Source: Chryseobacterium sp. (GTDB lineage: Bacteria > Bacteroidota > Bacteroidia > Flavobacteriales > Weeksellaceae). From it: DNA of 64,000 nucleotides. The DNA lies in contig JAITMC010000013.1 in NCBI GenBank assembly GCA_031277615.1, forward strand, positions 62,001-126,000, written 5' to 3'. The notes under the pieces were generated by a model that was given only the letters and a program-made list of their open reading frames with translations, made no database searches and had not been told where the DNA came from. This document shows positions 28,152 through 36,463 of this stretch, one piece after another. Position numbers and translations under genes: made by a program. Each line of letters opens with the position of its first letter. The first letter of the stretch is position 1.

Positions 28152-28187
28152 CAGACAGGTCCTTTTTCAGGACCTGTCTGTTTTTTA
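28152..28187 (+). terminator. terminator of the TonB receptor gene
   Basis: A 12-bp stem CAGACAGGTCCT/AGGACCTGTCTG followed by TTTTTT. It lies between the convergent TonB receptor and tenA genes. Confidence 0.85.
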
Positions 28188-28207
28188 TGATAAAAGATAG
28201 GTAATCA

Positions 28208-28858
28208 TTACTTCCATGTTTTCAATTCATAAGCCGCTTCCCAGAAATGATACTCCATTCTTGATGACATTACAAAAGCTTCCGTCATTTTTTTGCGGGT
28301 TTGTTCCGTGCTGTTTTCGGCTGCCTTATCGCAGATCGCAATAGCATGATCTACCGCTGCGGAAAACTCATCTCCGCCATAGGTATCGATCCATTTCTGA
28401 TAAGGATTATGATCAGTGCCGGGCTGGCTCAGAATATAATTTCCGACTTCACGGTAGATCCAGAAACAGGGCAATACGGCCGCAATGGCAACTTCTACAG
28501 CTTCCAAAGCGGTGGTGCTTCTCAGAAAATGAATATAATGATGGCAGGCAGGCTGTAAAATACCTTTATCGGTAACCCCAAAATCAATAAAATAAGATTC
28601 ATGCAGTGCATTTTCCACAACAATGGCATTTTCTGCAAACCGCATGAAAGCCAATACATCAGGAAGATCCTGGATTCTGGCAGCAATCAGGGAAAGTGTT
28701 CTCCCGAAATGTTCAAGATATAAAGAATCCTGAGCCATGTAAAAACGGAATTTTTCCTGTGGCAGCGTCCCATCAGATAATTCTTTAATAAAAGGCATTT
28801 CCAGAATCGACTGATAGCGTTTTTCTATGATTTGCCAGGTGTGTTCAGACCATTTCAT
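28208..28858 (-). CDS. tenA: TenA, thiaminase II / aminopyrimidine aminohydrolase
   Basis: A 216-aa all-helical TenA. The nucleophile Cys131 is in LPCFWIYREVG, Asp44 in YMAQDSLYLEHF, and a late glutamate in MEYHFWEAAYEL. It hydrolyses degraded thiamin pyrimidines (aminomethyl-HMP) to HMP for reuse. It is the last gene of the thi salvage operon and its start overlaps the thiD end by 14 nt. That context, right after the HMP kinase, supports the salvage role over thiamin destruction. Confidence 0.94.
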   Translation of the reverse strand: MKWSEHTWQIIEKRYQSILEMPFIKELSDGTLPQEKFRFYMAQDSLYLEHFGRTLSLIAARIQDLPDVLAFMRFAENAIVVENALHESYFIDFGVTDKGILQPACHHYIHFLRSTTALEAVEVAIAAVLPCFWIYREVGNYILSQPGTDHNPYQKWIDTYGGDEFSAAVDHAIAICDKAAENSTEQTRKKMTEAFVMSSRMEYHFWEAAYELKTWK

Positions 28859-29678
28859 TTTTGATAAGTTTTTGTGGATTAAAAAAGTGATTTAAAGGAC
28901 CGTTCCCGAATCCGGTCTGCACGTCTTTTCCGTTTTCTATAGCACGATAAACATATTGTTGTCCTAAAGATACAGCTTCATACAACGTCTTTCCCTGTGC
29001 GAGAAAAGCTGCTATGGCAGAAGAAAGGGTACATCCGGAGCCATGGGTATTATTGGTATCGAATTTTAGCGTTTCAAAAGAATGGTAATGACCGTTTTCA
29101 TCACAGAAAAGCGATGTTATCATTGAAGTCTCCTGATGTCCGCCTTTAAGAAGTATACTCCTGCAGCCCAGTTTTTTGATTTTTTCTCCGGCGGCATACA
29201 GGTCTTCAATCGTATGTACCGGTATGTCTGCGAGAATGGAGGCTTCATCCATATTCGGAGTGATGACATCAGCGATCGGGAAAAGCTTTTCAGTGATGGC
29301 GGTAATGGTTTCCTCCTCAATCAGCCGGTGTCCGCTGGTTGCCACCATAACGGGATCAAATACAAGGGGTATTTTTTTATATTTTGCTAAAGTGGAAACA
29401 ATGGTTTCTACCAGTTGGGGAGTGTGAACCATTCCTATTTTAATGGCATTAGGAAAAATATCATCGAGGATGGCTTCGATCTGATCTGCCACTGCTTCTA
29501 CAGGAATAGGGTAGATTTTTCTTACGCCCTGAGTATTCTGTACAGGTAATGCTGTAAGTACGGAAGTAGAAAAGCATCCTAAAGCAGAAGCTGTTTTAAT
29601 GTCAGCCTGAATGCCTGCGCCTCCGCTTCCGTCAAATCCTGCAATCGTAAGCACGGATGGATAGGTGTATTTTTTCAT
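28845..29678 (-). CDS. thiD: hydroxymethylpyrimidine / phosphomethylpyrimidine kinase
   Basis: A 277-aa ribokinase-fold kinase. The N-terminal substrate loop is TIAGFDGSGGAGIQADIKTA, MVATSGHRLI sits in the middle, and the anion-hole and catalytic Asp region is THGSGCTLSSAIAAFLAQG. It phosphorylates HMP twice to HMP-PP for ThiE. It overlaps thiE by 4 nt upstream and tenA by 14 nt downstream. Confidence 0.95.
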   Translation of the reverse strand: MKKYTYPSVLTIAGFDGSGGAGIQADIKTASALGCFSTSVLTALPVQNTQGVRKIYPIPVEAVADQIEAILDDIFPNAIKIGMVHTPQLVETIVSTLAKYKKIPLVFDPVMVATSGHRLIEEETITAITEKLFPIADVITPNMDEASILADIPVHTIEDLYAAGEKIKKLGCRSILLKGGHQETSMITSLFCDENGHYHSFETLKFDTNNTHGSGCTLSSAIAAFLAQGKTLYEAVSLGQQYVYRAIENGKDVQTGFGNGPLNHFFNPQKLIKNEMV

Positions 29679-30307
29679 TTTAAAATCTCATTTTTTAATT
29701 CATAAGCCGCTTTTTGAGGATCGTGAGCTCCACATATCGCCGAAACAACAGCAATACAGTCGGCTCCCGCTTTGATGACTTCACCTGCATTGCCGTGGTG
29801 AATATTGCCGATCGCAACTAAAGGTTTATCGGTAAGAGCTCTGATCTTCGCTATGCCTTCAAGCCCCCATTCCGTTACAGTATCCGTTTTGGTTGAGGTT
29901 TTAAAAACAGGACTTATTCCCAGATAATCAGAAACTGAAGTCTGTTCATTTTCAAGCTGGGAAAGATATTCCACAGAATAACCGATTATTTTATTTTTAA
30001 GAAGGGGCTGCTGTCTCAGATAAACAGGGGCCGAATCATTATTTCCAACGTGAATTCCGGCTGCATTCACCCGTTCTGCCACTTCAATATTGTCATTGAT
30101 AATAAGTGGAATATTGTATTTTTCAGTAATCTCAATAAGCTGTCGGGCCTTTTCTAGAAATGAAGCGGTACTGCAGTTTTTTTCTCTCAGCTGAACGATA
30201 TCTACGCCGCCAAGAATAGCCTGTTCTGCCACTTCAGAAAGATTTTTTCCGCCACAGTCTGCTTCGGAAATAACGAGATAAAGCTGATAAGGGAAAGAAA
30301 AACTCAT
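29675..30307 (-). CDS. thiE: thiamin phosphate synthase
   Basis: A 210-aa TIM-barrel enzyme. Key segments are VDIVQLREKN, PLIINDNIEVAERVNAAGIHVGNND (pyrophosphate and Mg binding) and the late PLVAIGNIHHGNAGEVIKAGADCIAVVSAI. It joins HMP-PP with thiazole phosphate to form thiamin phosphate. It starts inside the thiM stop (ATGA overlap) and ends inside the thiD start, so translation is coupled through the operon. Confidence 0.95.
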   Translation of the reverse strand: MSFSFPYQLYLVISEADCGGKNLSEVAEQAILGGVDIVQLREKNCSTASFLEKARQLIEITEKYNIPLIINDNIEVAERVNAAGIHVGNNDSAPVYLRQQPLLKNKIIGYSVEYLSQLENEQTSVSDYLGISPVFKTSTKTDTVTEWGLEGIAKIRALTDKPLVAIGNIHHGNAGEVIKAGADCIAVVSAICGAHDPQKAAYELKNEILK

Positions 30308-31101
30308 GAGTGTTCAATTTTCAGATGATGAAGGAATTCTTCTTGAGTAATAGTATACAATTTATCTAACAGGTTAACCTGTAAACTTCCCGGTCCCTTA
30401 CTTTCCTGAGCAGCCAGTTCGCCGGATATGCCCAGCAATGCCATCGCCGCGGTTGCAGCAATCAAAGGATCTTCCTGAATTCCTGCAAATGCACCTGTTA
30501 ATGCAGTAGCAGAACATCCGAGACCCGTTACTTTGGTCATCATTGGATGCCCGTTTTTAATGAAAATTTTCTGCTTTCCGTTTAAAATAATATCGGTTTC
30601 TCCTGAAATACAGACTGTTGCTCCATATTGCTCCGCAAGAATCTGTCCTGCATGAACAGCCTCATTGCTTTGTGCTGTGCTGTCAACCCCTTTGGTAACC
30701 GTAGAATTGGTTTTGGAAAGCGCAATAATCTCAGAAGCATTTCCCCTGATCACTGTGGGATGATATTGTAAAAGCTGCTTCAAAACCTGATCCCGGAAAG
30801 AAGTGGCTCCCGCTCCCACAGGGTCCAGAATCCAGGGTTTGCCGATGGAATGGGCAGACTCTGCGGCCATCAGCATAGACTCAGACCAGTATTCATCAAG
30901 CGTACCGATATTAATAACCACTGAATGAGCAATATTGACCATTTCGCGGATTTCAGATTTAGCATGCGCCATAATAGGGGAAGCTCCGGCAGCCAAAAGA
31001 GCATTGGCGGTATTGTTCATCACTACATAATTGGTGATGCTGTGAACCAGAGGAGAAATTTGTCTGACAAGCTGTACCTGTTCCCAAAGAATTTTTTCCA
31101 T
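30304..31101 (-). CDS. thiM: hydroxyethylthiazole kinase
   Basis: A 265-aa ThiM. It has SPLVHSITNYVVMNNTANAL at the start, AAGASPIMAHA, PWILDPVGAGAT, and the nucleotide-binding GLGCSATALTGAF. It phosphorylates thiazole (THZ) salvaged from the medium. I start at MEKILWEQ (31101), as in homologues; an in-frame ATG at 31110 adds three codons. It is the first gene of the operon, 77 nt downstream of a TPP riboswitch. Confidence 0.94.
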   Translation of the reverse strand: MEKILWEQVQLVRQISPLVHSITNYVVMNNTANALLAAGASPIMAHAKSEIREMVNIAHSVVINIGTLDEYWSESMLMAAESAHSIGKPWILDPVGAGATSFRDQVLKQLLQYHPTVIRGNASEIIALSKTNSTVTKGVDSTAQSNEAVHAGQILAEQYGATVCISGETDIILNGKQKIFIKNGHPMMTKVTGLGCSATALTGAFAGIQEDPLIAATAAMALLGISGELAAQESKGPGSLQVNLLDKLYTITQEEFLHHLKIEHS

Positions 31102-31177
31102 TGTTAGCATTTAGAGTAAAATAAAAAAGCTTCAGGAAAAATCCAGACAAAGATACACGGCAGGCCATGTATTTTTG

Positions 31178-31250
31178 CTTTTCCCTACGTCGGTGTAAGC
31201 CGTATCAGGTTCAAAGGGACTCTCTCAATTCTTTTCAGAATACCCCTAAA
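31178..31250 (-). promoter_or_regulatory. TPP riboswitch (THI box) of the thiamin salvage operon
   Basis: The minus strand reads TTTAGGGGTATTCTG..., then TTGAGAG, then CCCTTTGAACCTGAT (31218-31204), and closes with CGACGTAGGGAA. These are the conserved P2-P5 elements of the TPP aptamer, including the pyrimidine-sensing TGAGA and the pyrophosphate-sensing helix. It begins a few nucleotides after the promoter and ends about 75 nt before thiM. No obvious terminator hairpin follows, so control may act on translation. Confidence 0.93.
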
Positions 31251-31256
31251 GCGAAA

Positions 31257-31286
31257 CAAATGTATAAAAATTATCAGAGCAGGCAA
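31257..31286 (-). promoter_or_regulatory. promoter of the thi operon
   Basis: Minus strand TTG (31286-31284), 19-nt spacer, TACATTTG (31264-31257). Transcription would start at the first bases of the riboswitch. Confidence 0.75.
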
Positions 31287-31370
31287 AAGCGGGAGGCGTA
31301 TTTTTCTCACAATACATCCATCAGAAGAAAAAAGGTTTGTTAAAGACGAAAACGTTTCATCAATAAGGTC

Positions 31371-31473
31371 CAAATTTATTCAATAGAGGTGGACTTTAGT
31401 CCGCCTCATTTAAAAAAGTTTTAATGATGATTAAGGTGAAATTTATTCAATAGCGGCGGACTTTAGCCCGCCG
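31371..31473. repeat. two direct copies of a GGCGGACTTTAGCCCGCC-type hairpin repeat
   Basis: AAATTTATTCAATAG followed by a GC-rich hairpin occurs twice, 68 bp apart (from 31372 and from 31440). The first stem is GAGGTGGACT/AGTCCGCCTC (31386-31407), the second CGGCGGAC.../..CCCGCCG (31454-31473). A related 18-bp hairpin lies at 62972-63010. The second copy could end transcripts near the hydrolase gene. The rest of 31287-31498 has no gene. Confidence 0.75.
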
Positions 31474-31498
31474 TAATCATAAAATAACCCGAACCGCA

Positions 31499-32533
31499 TT
31501 ATTTTCTCTGTGCAACAATAAAATCCACCATCTGATCCGTCATTTTGTCCAGATGAGCTTTGTCGGTGGTTGAAAAACTGTGGACACCATTTTCAATGAT
31601 GATTAACGAGGTCTGAATTTGGGCTCTTTTCAGTTTTCGGTGCAGCTTTTTTGCCTGACTCAGAGGAACCACCTTGTCTTTATTTCCCTGAACAATTAAA
31701 GTAGGAACACCGCCGGAAACATACTGAACAGGAGATATGGTTTTAAGGGATTCTATTGCCTTTTGCTGATCTGTGTTGATGTCAAAACCTGAAAGTCCTT
31801 TTACCAGATTCTTTTGAAGTTCAATAATTTTTTTCGAGATCATTCCGATCATGGCGACAGGAATGCTGCCTGCGCTGGTATGAAAAAGCTTATTGAGGTC
31901 GGCGGGACCATAATGATCGATTACATAATCCGCTTTTGCAGAATAAGAGGAAAGTTCCGGACTTCCGGTATAAGTGTTGTCGGGTGTATAAGCCGCAAGC
32001 AGAGACAGGTGGGCACCTGCTGAAGCACCGAACAGCCCGATGTTGTTCACATCAAAATTATATTTTTCAGCATTTTTTCTGACCCATCTTACTGCATCTT
32101 TGGTATCTTCCAATGGCAGCGGAAAATGAGTCTGGTCATTCAGAAGGGTATAGTTGATGCTGATTACCGCATACTGCCTATCCATCAGCTTTCTGATGGT
32201 ATTTTCTACATAATCATCGGCATGAATCATTTTATCGCCTTCTATCCATCCGCCGCCATGAACGTAAATTAATACGGGAAGCGGTGCCGATGAAGCATTT
32301 TTAGGCGTGTAAAGATCCAGTGTTAGAGGATTTCCTTTTCTGTTGATCTTATATTCCACATTTTCTTCCACTCTGGCAATTTCAGGAAGAAGCGTACTTT
32401 TCACAGGAGGAGTTTTAACAGGTGCCTGTGAAAAGGATTGTGAAAAAAATAAATGGGAAAAACTTAAAGATAAAATAAAAAACAGGTTTGTGAAAAACCT
32501 GTATATTGATATGTTGTTAATTGTAGAATACAT
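31499..32533 (-). CDS. exported alpha/beta hydrolase (esterase-lipase type)
   Basis: A 344-aa protein with a hydrophobic N-terminus (about residues 11-35). Oxyanion motif HGGGW is at 92-96, nucleophile Ser171 lies in GASAGA, and the acid and histidine are in VQGNKDKVVP (about 285) and GVHSFST (about 314). This is the hormone-sensitive-lipase / BD-FAE-like group of carboxylesterases. The region coding for the signal (codons 12-23) contains a hairpin plus T-run that looks like an intrinsic terminator (32471-32502). No Met is available downstream before residue 102, so the start seems right. The gene follows the DUF3037/HipA pair by 23 bp. The substrate is unknown. Confidence 0.85.
   Translation of the reverse strand: MYSTINNISIYRFFTNLFFILSLSFSHLFFSQSFSQAPVKTPPVKSTLLPEIARVEENVEYKINRKGNPLTLDLYTPKNASSAPLPVLIYVHGGGWIEGDKMIHADDYVENTIRKLMDRQYAVISINYTLLNDQTHFPLPLEDTKDAVRWVRKNAEKYNFDVNNIGLFGASAGAHLSLLAAYTPDNTYTGSPELSSYSAKADYVIDHYGPADLNKLFHTSAGSIPVAMIGMISKKIIELQKNLVKGLSGFDINTDQQKAIESLKTISPVQYVSGGVPTLIVQGNKDKVVPLSQAKKLHRKLKRAQIQTSLIIIENGVHSFSTTDKAHLDKMTDQMVDFIVAQRK
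32471..32502 (-). terminator. terminator-like hairpin inside the hydrolase signal-peptide codons
   Basis: Minus strand ACAGGTTT / AAACCTGT (32502-32495 with 32489-32482), loop of 5, followed by TTTTTTATTTTA. It lies about 30 nt inside the hydrolase reading frame and about 55 nt past the DUF3037 stop. It could end the upstream operon and so attenuate the hydrolase. Confidence 0.45.
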
Positions 32534-32556
32534 AATAAACTTTTTTTAGGAATGTG

Positions 32557-32940
32557 CTATTTTACTAATTCCTCAAAAAGCTTACCAAAAGTGAGATCAA
32601 GATCCTTTGATTTTCCGGGATGAGGTCTGGAGGTCTGTACCACCGAACTTCTCACAGCTGTCAGCCATCGGAAACGTTCCGGAATATCCAGAAGCGTTAT
32701 CGGGCCTCCGTCTTTATCTCCGTCGGCAATTTTCCGGAAGCTTTCAAGATTCTGAATAATGTCGTCATAATCAAGCTTGCTGTGCATCAGCCTGAATTTA
32801 TCGGGGCACAGATAGAATTCTACCCGGATGAACTTCTCTTTTTTAGAGAACATCACCAGTCCGATATTGAAAAATTCTTCCCTTTCAACCTTTGGTACCA
32901 GGCGTATTACCGCATATTCGTATATTTTATCCTCTTGCAT
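32557..32940 (-). CDS. DUF3037 protein
   Basis: A 127-aa protein of the DUF3037 family: it begins YEYAVIRLVPKVEREEFFNIGLVMFSKK and continues to a KSKDLDLTFGKLFEELVK tail. Its function is unknown. Its start overlaps the end of the HipA-like gene by 14 nt, an arrangement seen for this pair in other genomes, which suggests the two proteins work together. It is cytoplasmic, with no membrane segments. Confidence 0.82.
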   Translation of the reverse strand: MQEDKIYEYAVIRLVPKVEREEFFNIGLVMFSKKEKFIRVEFYLCPDKFRLMHSKLDYDDIIQNLESFRKIADGDKDGGPITLLDIPERFRWLTAVRSSVVQTSRPHPGKSKDLDLTFGKLFEELVK

Positions 32941-33700
32941 TTTTGGCTTCGTTTACAAAGATTTGGGAATTTTCCAGTCTTGTTTTCAGGAACCGGAAGT
33001 AGATCTCGCGTATTTCTTCAGGTGTCTCATCGGCATCATTCCAATGCAGCCAGTCTTCAGGAATCAGATTGACAATATCTCTGAACAGCTGATCATTCAG
33101 GACTTCATGGGCAAATGCATCCGCTTCATCCAGCATTTTAGCCTGAGGCAGCAGTACATGGTCTTTTACATATTTAAACGGTGTTTTGGCTGCCATATCA
33201 AAATTCTGCCATGAATGATGGAAATAAAAAGAAGCCCCGTTATCAATCACCCAGAGTTCCTTATGCCACATCAGAAGATTGGTATTTCTGAAAGTCCGGT
33301 CGATATTCGTAATAAAGGCATCCAGCCATACAATCTTGGAGGCCAGAAGCGGATCTGTTTTTACACTGGGATCGTAGGCGATGGAACCGGAAAGATAGTG
33401 AAGTCCCAGATTCAGTCCCTCTGAAAACTTCAGGAGATCCTGTATTTCTTCGTCAGCTTCCGTTCTTCCGAAATCCACATCAAGGTTTACCAGTACCAGC
33501 TCAGGAATCTGTAGTCCCAGAGCTTCGGTGATCTTTCCGCCCAAAAGTTCAGAGATCAGCATTTTCACTCCATGGCCTGCGCCCCGGAATTTCAGTACAT
33601 ATTTAAAATCATCATCAGCTTCTGCCAAAGCAGGAAGAGAGCCGCCTTCCCTCAGAGGAAGGATGTAACGCATGACGGTTACCGTTCTTAAATCCAGCAT
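32927..33700 (-). CDS. HipA-like kinase-fold protein
   Basis: A 257-aa protein with the residues of a HipA/PI3K-like kinase core: a candidate ATP lysine Lys37 (YVLKFRG), the catalytic-loop-like NIDRTFRNTN at 132-141 with Asp134 and Asn139, and the metal-binding VIDNGAS with Asp153. It lacks the usual N-terminal HipB-interaction region of full HipA toxins and no HipB-like antitoxin is adjacent. Its partner is DUF3037 instead. The target is unknown; kinase activity is an inference from motifs. Confidence 0.75.
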   Translation of the reverse strand: MLDLRTVTVMRYILPLREGGSLPALAEADDDFKYVLKFRGAGHGVKMLISELLGGKITEALGLQIPELVLVNLDVDFGRTEADEEIQDLLKFSEGLNLGLHYLSGSIAYDPSVKTDPLLASKIVWLDAFITNIDRTFRNTNLLMWHKELWVIDNGASFYFHHSWQNFDMAAKTPFKYVKDHVLLPQAKMLDEADAFAHEVLNDQLFRDIVNLIPEDWLHWNDADETPEEIREIYFRFLKTRLENSQIFVNEAKNARG

Positions 33701-33715
33701 ACCGCAAAAATAAGC

Positions 33716-34969
33716 TTATTTTTTTATAATCTTCTGAGTGAATTCTGTTTCACCTGCTTTATATCGCAGTATATACATTCCATGGGAAAGGTGGTTCAGG
33801 GGAATGGTGTATCCGGAAGATGTTTTTTCAAGCCTGTAACGGAGCATTCTTCCTGATGCATCAGTCAGTGAAATCACCGATATTTTCCCTTCAGTAATAA
33901 TGTTGATGAAATCCTGTGCGGGATTCGGATAGATCTGAAGAGAAGCTATTTTCTGCTCCTTTGTTCCAAGCGTCCGGAAAGCAACTGTTTTTGTTTTTGT
34001 TGAATTTCTATGGCAGGCATCGGTGGTGAGACTTACCTGATAATCTCCTGAAGAGGTATAGGTGTGCTGCGGGTTTTCCAGTGTTGAACTGGTGCCGTCT
34101 CCGAAATTCCAAAGGAAAGAAGTAGCATTTTGTGTCTGGTTGGTGAACTGTACCGCATTTCCGGATATTTCATAGATAAAACGCGCAGGGACATCATTCG
34201 TATTGACAAACCATGTATCAAAGTCATTGAAAACTGTATTTTTCACTATATTTTTCAGGATTTGTGATTCCGTAGGGGTCAGATTTCCGTTAAAAGAGGC
34301 CAGTTCAGGATCTTTTTTAAATATAATCGTGTAGAAAGTATAAGCCGCAGCCATAGATCCCAAATAACTTGGATGTGATCCGTCTGAAGAATAGAGTTCC
34401 ATTTCGGGATGCTGCTGCCTGATCATTCGCCATACCTTTCCGACAGGAGATACAAGGCTTTCATTCATGACGGCCATTTCCGTATACCGGCTGGAGATCA
34501 GGTTATCCATTCCCTCGTAGGTACATACGGCGGTATTGCCATTGGCACAGTTGCCGGCGTCCCCGTTTTTATAGCCCCACGTCATGAAAAACAGAGGATT
34601 TCCGCAGGCGTTGGTGCTTTTTATCAGTTCTGCGAGCTGTTTGGCGTAGGGGAACATTTCAGTCTGTAAAAACACATCTGAGAAAGACGGAATCTGACTT
34701 TGTTCCTGTAAAACCACATAATCCCAGTTTCCCTGGCTGATTACTGAGGTTACTGCCGGATTTTCCGCATGCTGTTTCAGTCGTGATCCACCGATGGCAT
34801 GGGTTTCATAGGCCAATTCATCACCGGCAGATGCAACGGTAAGCTTTACCAGCTCCGGCAGATCATTGGTATAGGTATAGCTGTTTCCTACAAAGAAAAC
34901 CCTTTTTGTATTCTGGCTGATCAGAAAAGAAAATGAAATCAAAAATAAAAGAAATAGAGATTTTTTCAT
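33716..34969 (-). CDS. T9SS-exported SGNH-hydrolase-like protein with PKD domain
   Basis: A 417-aa secreted protein. After the signal peptide (MKKSLFLLFLISFSFLISQ), residues 20-240 form an SGNH/DUF4886-type domain that begins VFFVGNSYTYTNDLPEL, with the catalytic Ser in GNS, and ends with GSHPSYLGS supplying the Asp/His. A PKD domain follows (about 265-325, SFLWNFGDGTSSTLENPQHT). The last 75 residues are a type IX secretion sorting domain (YPNPAQDFINI...GMYILRYKAG). It is probably released or anchored on the cell surface and acts as an esterase on glycans or lipids. Confidence 0.85.
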   Translation of the reverse strand: MKKSLFLLFLISFSFLISQNTKRVFFVGNSYTYTNDLPELVKLTVASAGDELAYETHAIGGSRLKQHAENPAVTSVISQGNWDYVVLQEQSQIPSFSDVFLQTEMFPYAKQLAELIKSTNACGNPLFFMTWGYKNGDAGNCANGNTAVCTYEGMDNLISSRYTEMAVMNESLVSPVGKVWRMIRQQHPEMELYSSDGSHPSYLGSMAAAYTFYTIIFKKDPELASFNGNLTPTESQILKNIVKNTVFNDFDTWFVNTNDVPARFIYEISGNAVQFTNQTQNATSFLWNFGDGTSSTLENPQHTYTSSGDYQVSLTTDACHRNSTKTKTVAFRTLGTKEQKIASLQIYPNPAQDFINIITEGKISVISLTDASGRMLRYRLEKTSSGYTIPLNHLSHGMYILRYKAGETEFTQKIIKK

Positions 34970-35041
34970 ATATTTAGCTTAGAGTGAATAATACAAATAT
35001 AGCTGTTATTCGAAATACAGTGAACAAAACGTTTTATTTTT

Positions 35042-35884
35042 ATGAAATTGATAAAAGATTTTAATATAAAGCTGGAAAATCCTGATACACGGACCTTTCT
35101 GGCCGATGCCGTTTATCCTGAAACCAGTGAAAAACTTCCTTTGGTGATCTTCGTTCATGGCTATAAAGGGTATAAAGACTGGGGGGCATGGAATCTGATG
35201 GCAGAAAAATTGGGTGAAGCCGGCTTCTTCTTTGTGAAATTTAATTTCTCCCATAACGGAACTACCGTGGATGATCCTCATCATTTTGCTGATCTGGAGG
35301 CTTTCGGGAATAATAATTATTCTAAGGAGCTTTCTGACCTGAGTGTTGTCATCGATCATTTCAGTAAAAATAAACATGTGGATGACCAGAAAATCATTCT
35401 CATCGGGCACAGCAGAGGAGGAGGAATTTCCATCGTAAAAACCTGTGAAGATGAAAGAATAAACGGGCTGATTACCCTGGCCAGTGTAGATACGCTGGAC
35501 CGTTTTCCCAAAGATGAAGCTTTTGAACATTGGAAGGAAAGCGGAGTTTATTATGTACTGAACGGCCGTACCCATCAGGAAATGCCTCATTATTTCCAGT
35601 TTTATGAAGACTTTGAGCAGAATATTCACCGTTTTGATGTAGAGAGGGCAGCTGAAATGGCAAAAGCTCATGTTTTGATTATTCATGGGACAGATGATGA
35701 GAGTGTAAGGGTAAAGAATGCAGAACATCTTCATATTCTCAATCCCAATTCTGAACTGTTTTTGGTGGATCATGCCGATCATACTTTCGGAGCCAGAGAA
35801 CCCTGGACAGATCACGCCCTTCCGGAATTCCTGAACATCGTTACTGAAAAATGCATCGATTTTATTCACAAAAAAATAAAATAA
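35042..35884 (+). CDS. cytoplasmic alpha/beta hydrolase
   Basis: A 280-aa hydrolase of the dienelactone/acyl-peptidase-like group. HGYKGYKDWG (39-48) forms the oxyanion loop, nucleophile Ser124 is in GHSRGGG, and the late HGTDDESV and DHADHTFG segments give the Asp and His. There is no signal peptide. It is divergent from the SGNH gene and followed by a lipoprotein gene 61 bp on. The opposite strand is open over almost the same span, but only this strand shows a protein fold. The substrate is unknown. Confidence 0.88.
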   Translation: MKLIKDFNIKLENPDTRTFLADAVYPETSEKLPLVIFVHGYKGYKDWGAWNLMAEKLGEAGFFFVKFNFSHNGTTVDDPHHFADLEAFGNNNYSKELSDLSVVIDHFSKNKHVDDQKIILIGHSRGGGISIVKTCEDERINGLITLASVDTLDRFPKDEAFEHWKESGVYYVLNGRTHQEMPHYFQFYEDFEQNIHRFDVERAAEMAKAHVLIIHGTDDESVRVKNAEHLHILNPNSELFLVDHADHTFGAREPWTDHALPEFLNIVTEKCIDFIHKKIK

Positions 35885-35945
35885 CCAATTCTGGAATAAA
35901 GTTTGAAGCAACCGATACAAGTATAAATCACCCTAGTCAATAATT

Positions 35946-36395
35946 ATGAAAAAATTAATGGTATGCGCTGCAGCGTTTTCATTGTTAGCCGCTGTTTCCT
36001 GCAAAAAAGATGTTCCGAATACCGCTCCTGCTCCTGTTGAAAAGGCTCGGGAAGTCGTTCTTACACAAAATATTCTGACCAGAAATGTCGGTAAATATCC
36101 TACCGATATTAAGCTGTTTGAGGATCAGGAACTAACGGACAGACTTAAGAAAATGATGGGCGCCGATTATGATGAAATGGTCAAAAATTTCAATGTGGTA
36201 AGCCCTATTAAAACCGAAAATGACGTGTACAGAGCCAATGGCTGTATGCAGCATAACTGCCCGGGATATTACGCCTTTATTTATTTTGATGCTAAAAATG
36301 ATAACTTCAATGTTCTGATCGACAGAGACGGAAAAGTGAAAGAATATATAGAGAAAGCTAAAATTGAAGTGGGAGAGGAGCTGAAAACCAGATAA
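35946..36395 (+). CDS. hypothetical lipoprotein
   Basis: A 149-aa lipoprotein: signal and lipobox AAVSC, then KKDVPNTAPAP. The mature part has a distinct C-terminal block, RANGCMQHNCPGYYAFIYFDAKND, with a Cys/His cluster that could bind a metal. No known family is recognised. It resembles the 13614-14105 lipoprotein only in its N-terminal layout. Confidence 0.7.
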   Translation: MKKLMVCAAAFSLLAAVSCKKDVPNTAPAPVEKAREVVLTQNILTRNVGKYPTDIKLFEDQELTDRLKKMMGADYDEMVKNFNVVSPIKTENDVYRANGCMQHNCPGYYAFIYFDAKNDNFNVLIDRDGKVKEYIEKAKIEVGEELKTR

Positions 36396-36422
36396 TCCCT
36401 AAGAACAGCTGTCTTTTTTATA

Positions 36423-36463
36423 AAATCAACAAAGCCCTGAATTTCAGGGCTTCGTTGATTTTT
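36423..36463. terminator. bidirectional terminator
   Basis: AAATCAAC-A-AAGCCCTGA with TCAGGGCTT-C-GTTGATTT forms a long stem with one mismatch, A/T tails on both sides, between the convergent lipoprotein and flavin-reductase genes. Confidence 0.85.

Noticed and set aside
28208-28858. tenA as a toxin-like thiaminase acting on intact thiamin
   Set aside because: Its place in a salvage operon directly after thiD, behind a TPP riboswitch, supports HMP recycling instead.
35006-35920. 304-codon open frame on the minus strand
   Set aside because: It lies opposite the alpha/beta hydrolase gene (35042-35884), which has intact GHSRGGG and other motifs; the antisense translation has no family features.
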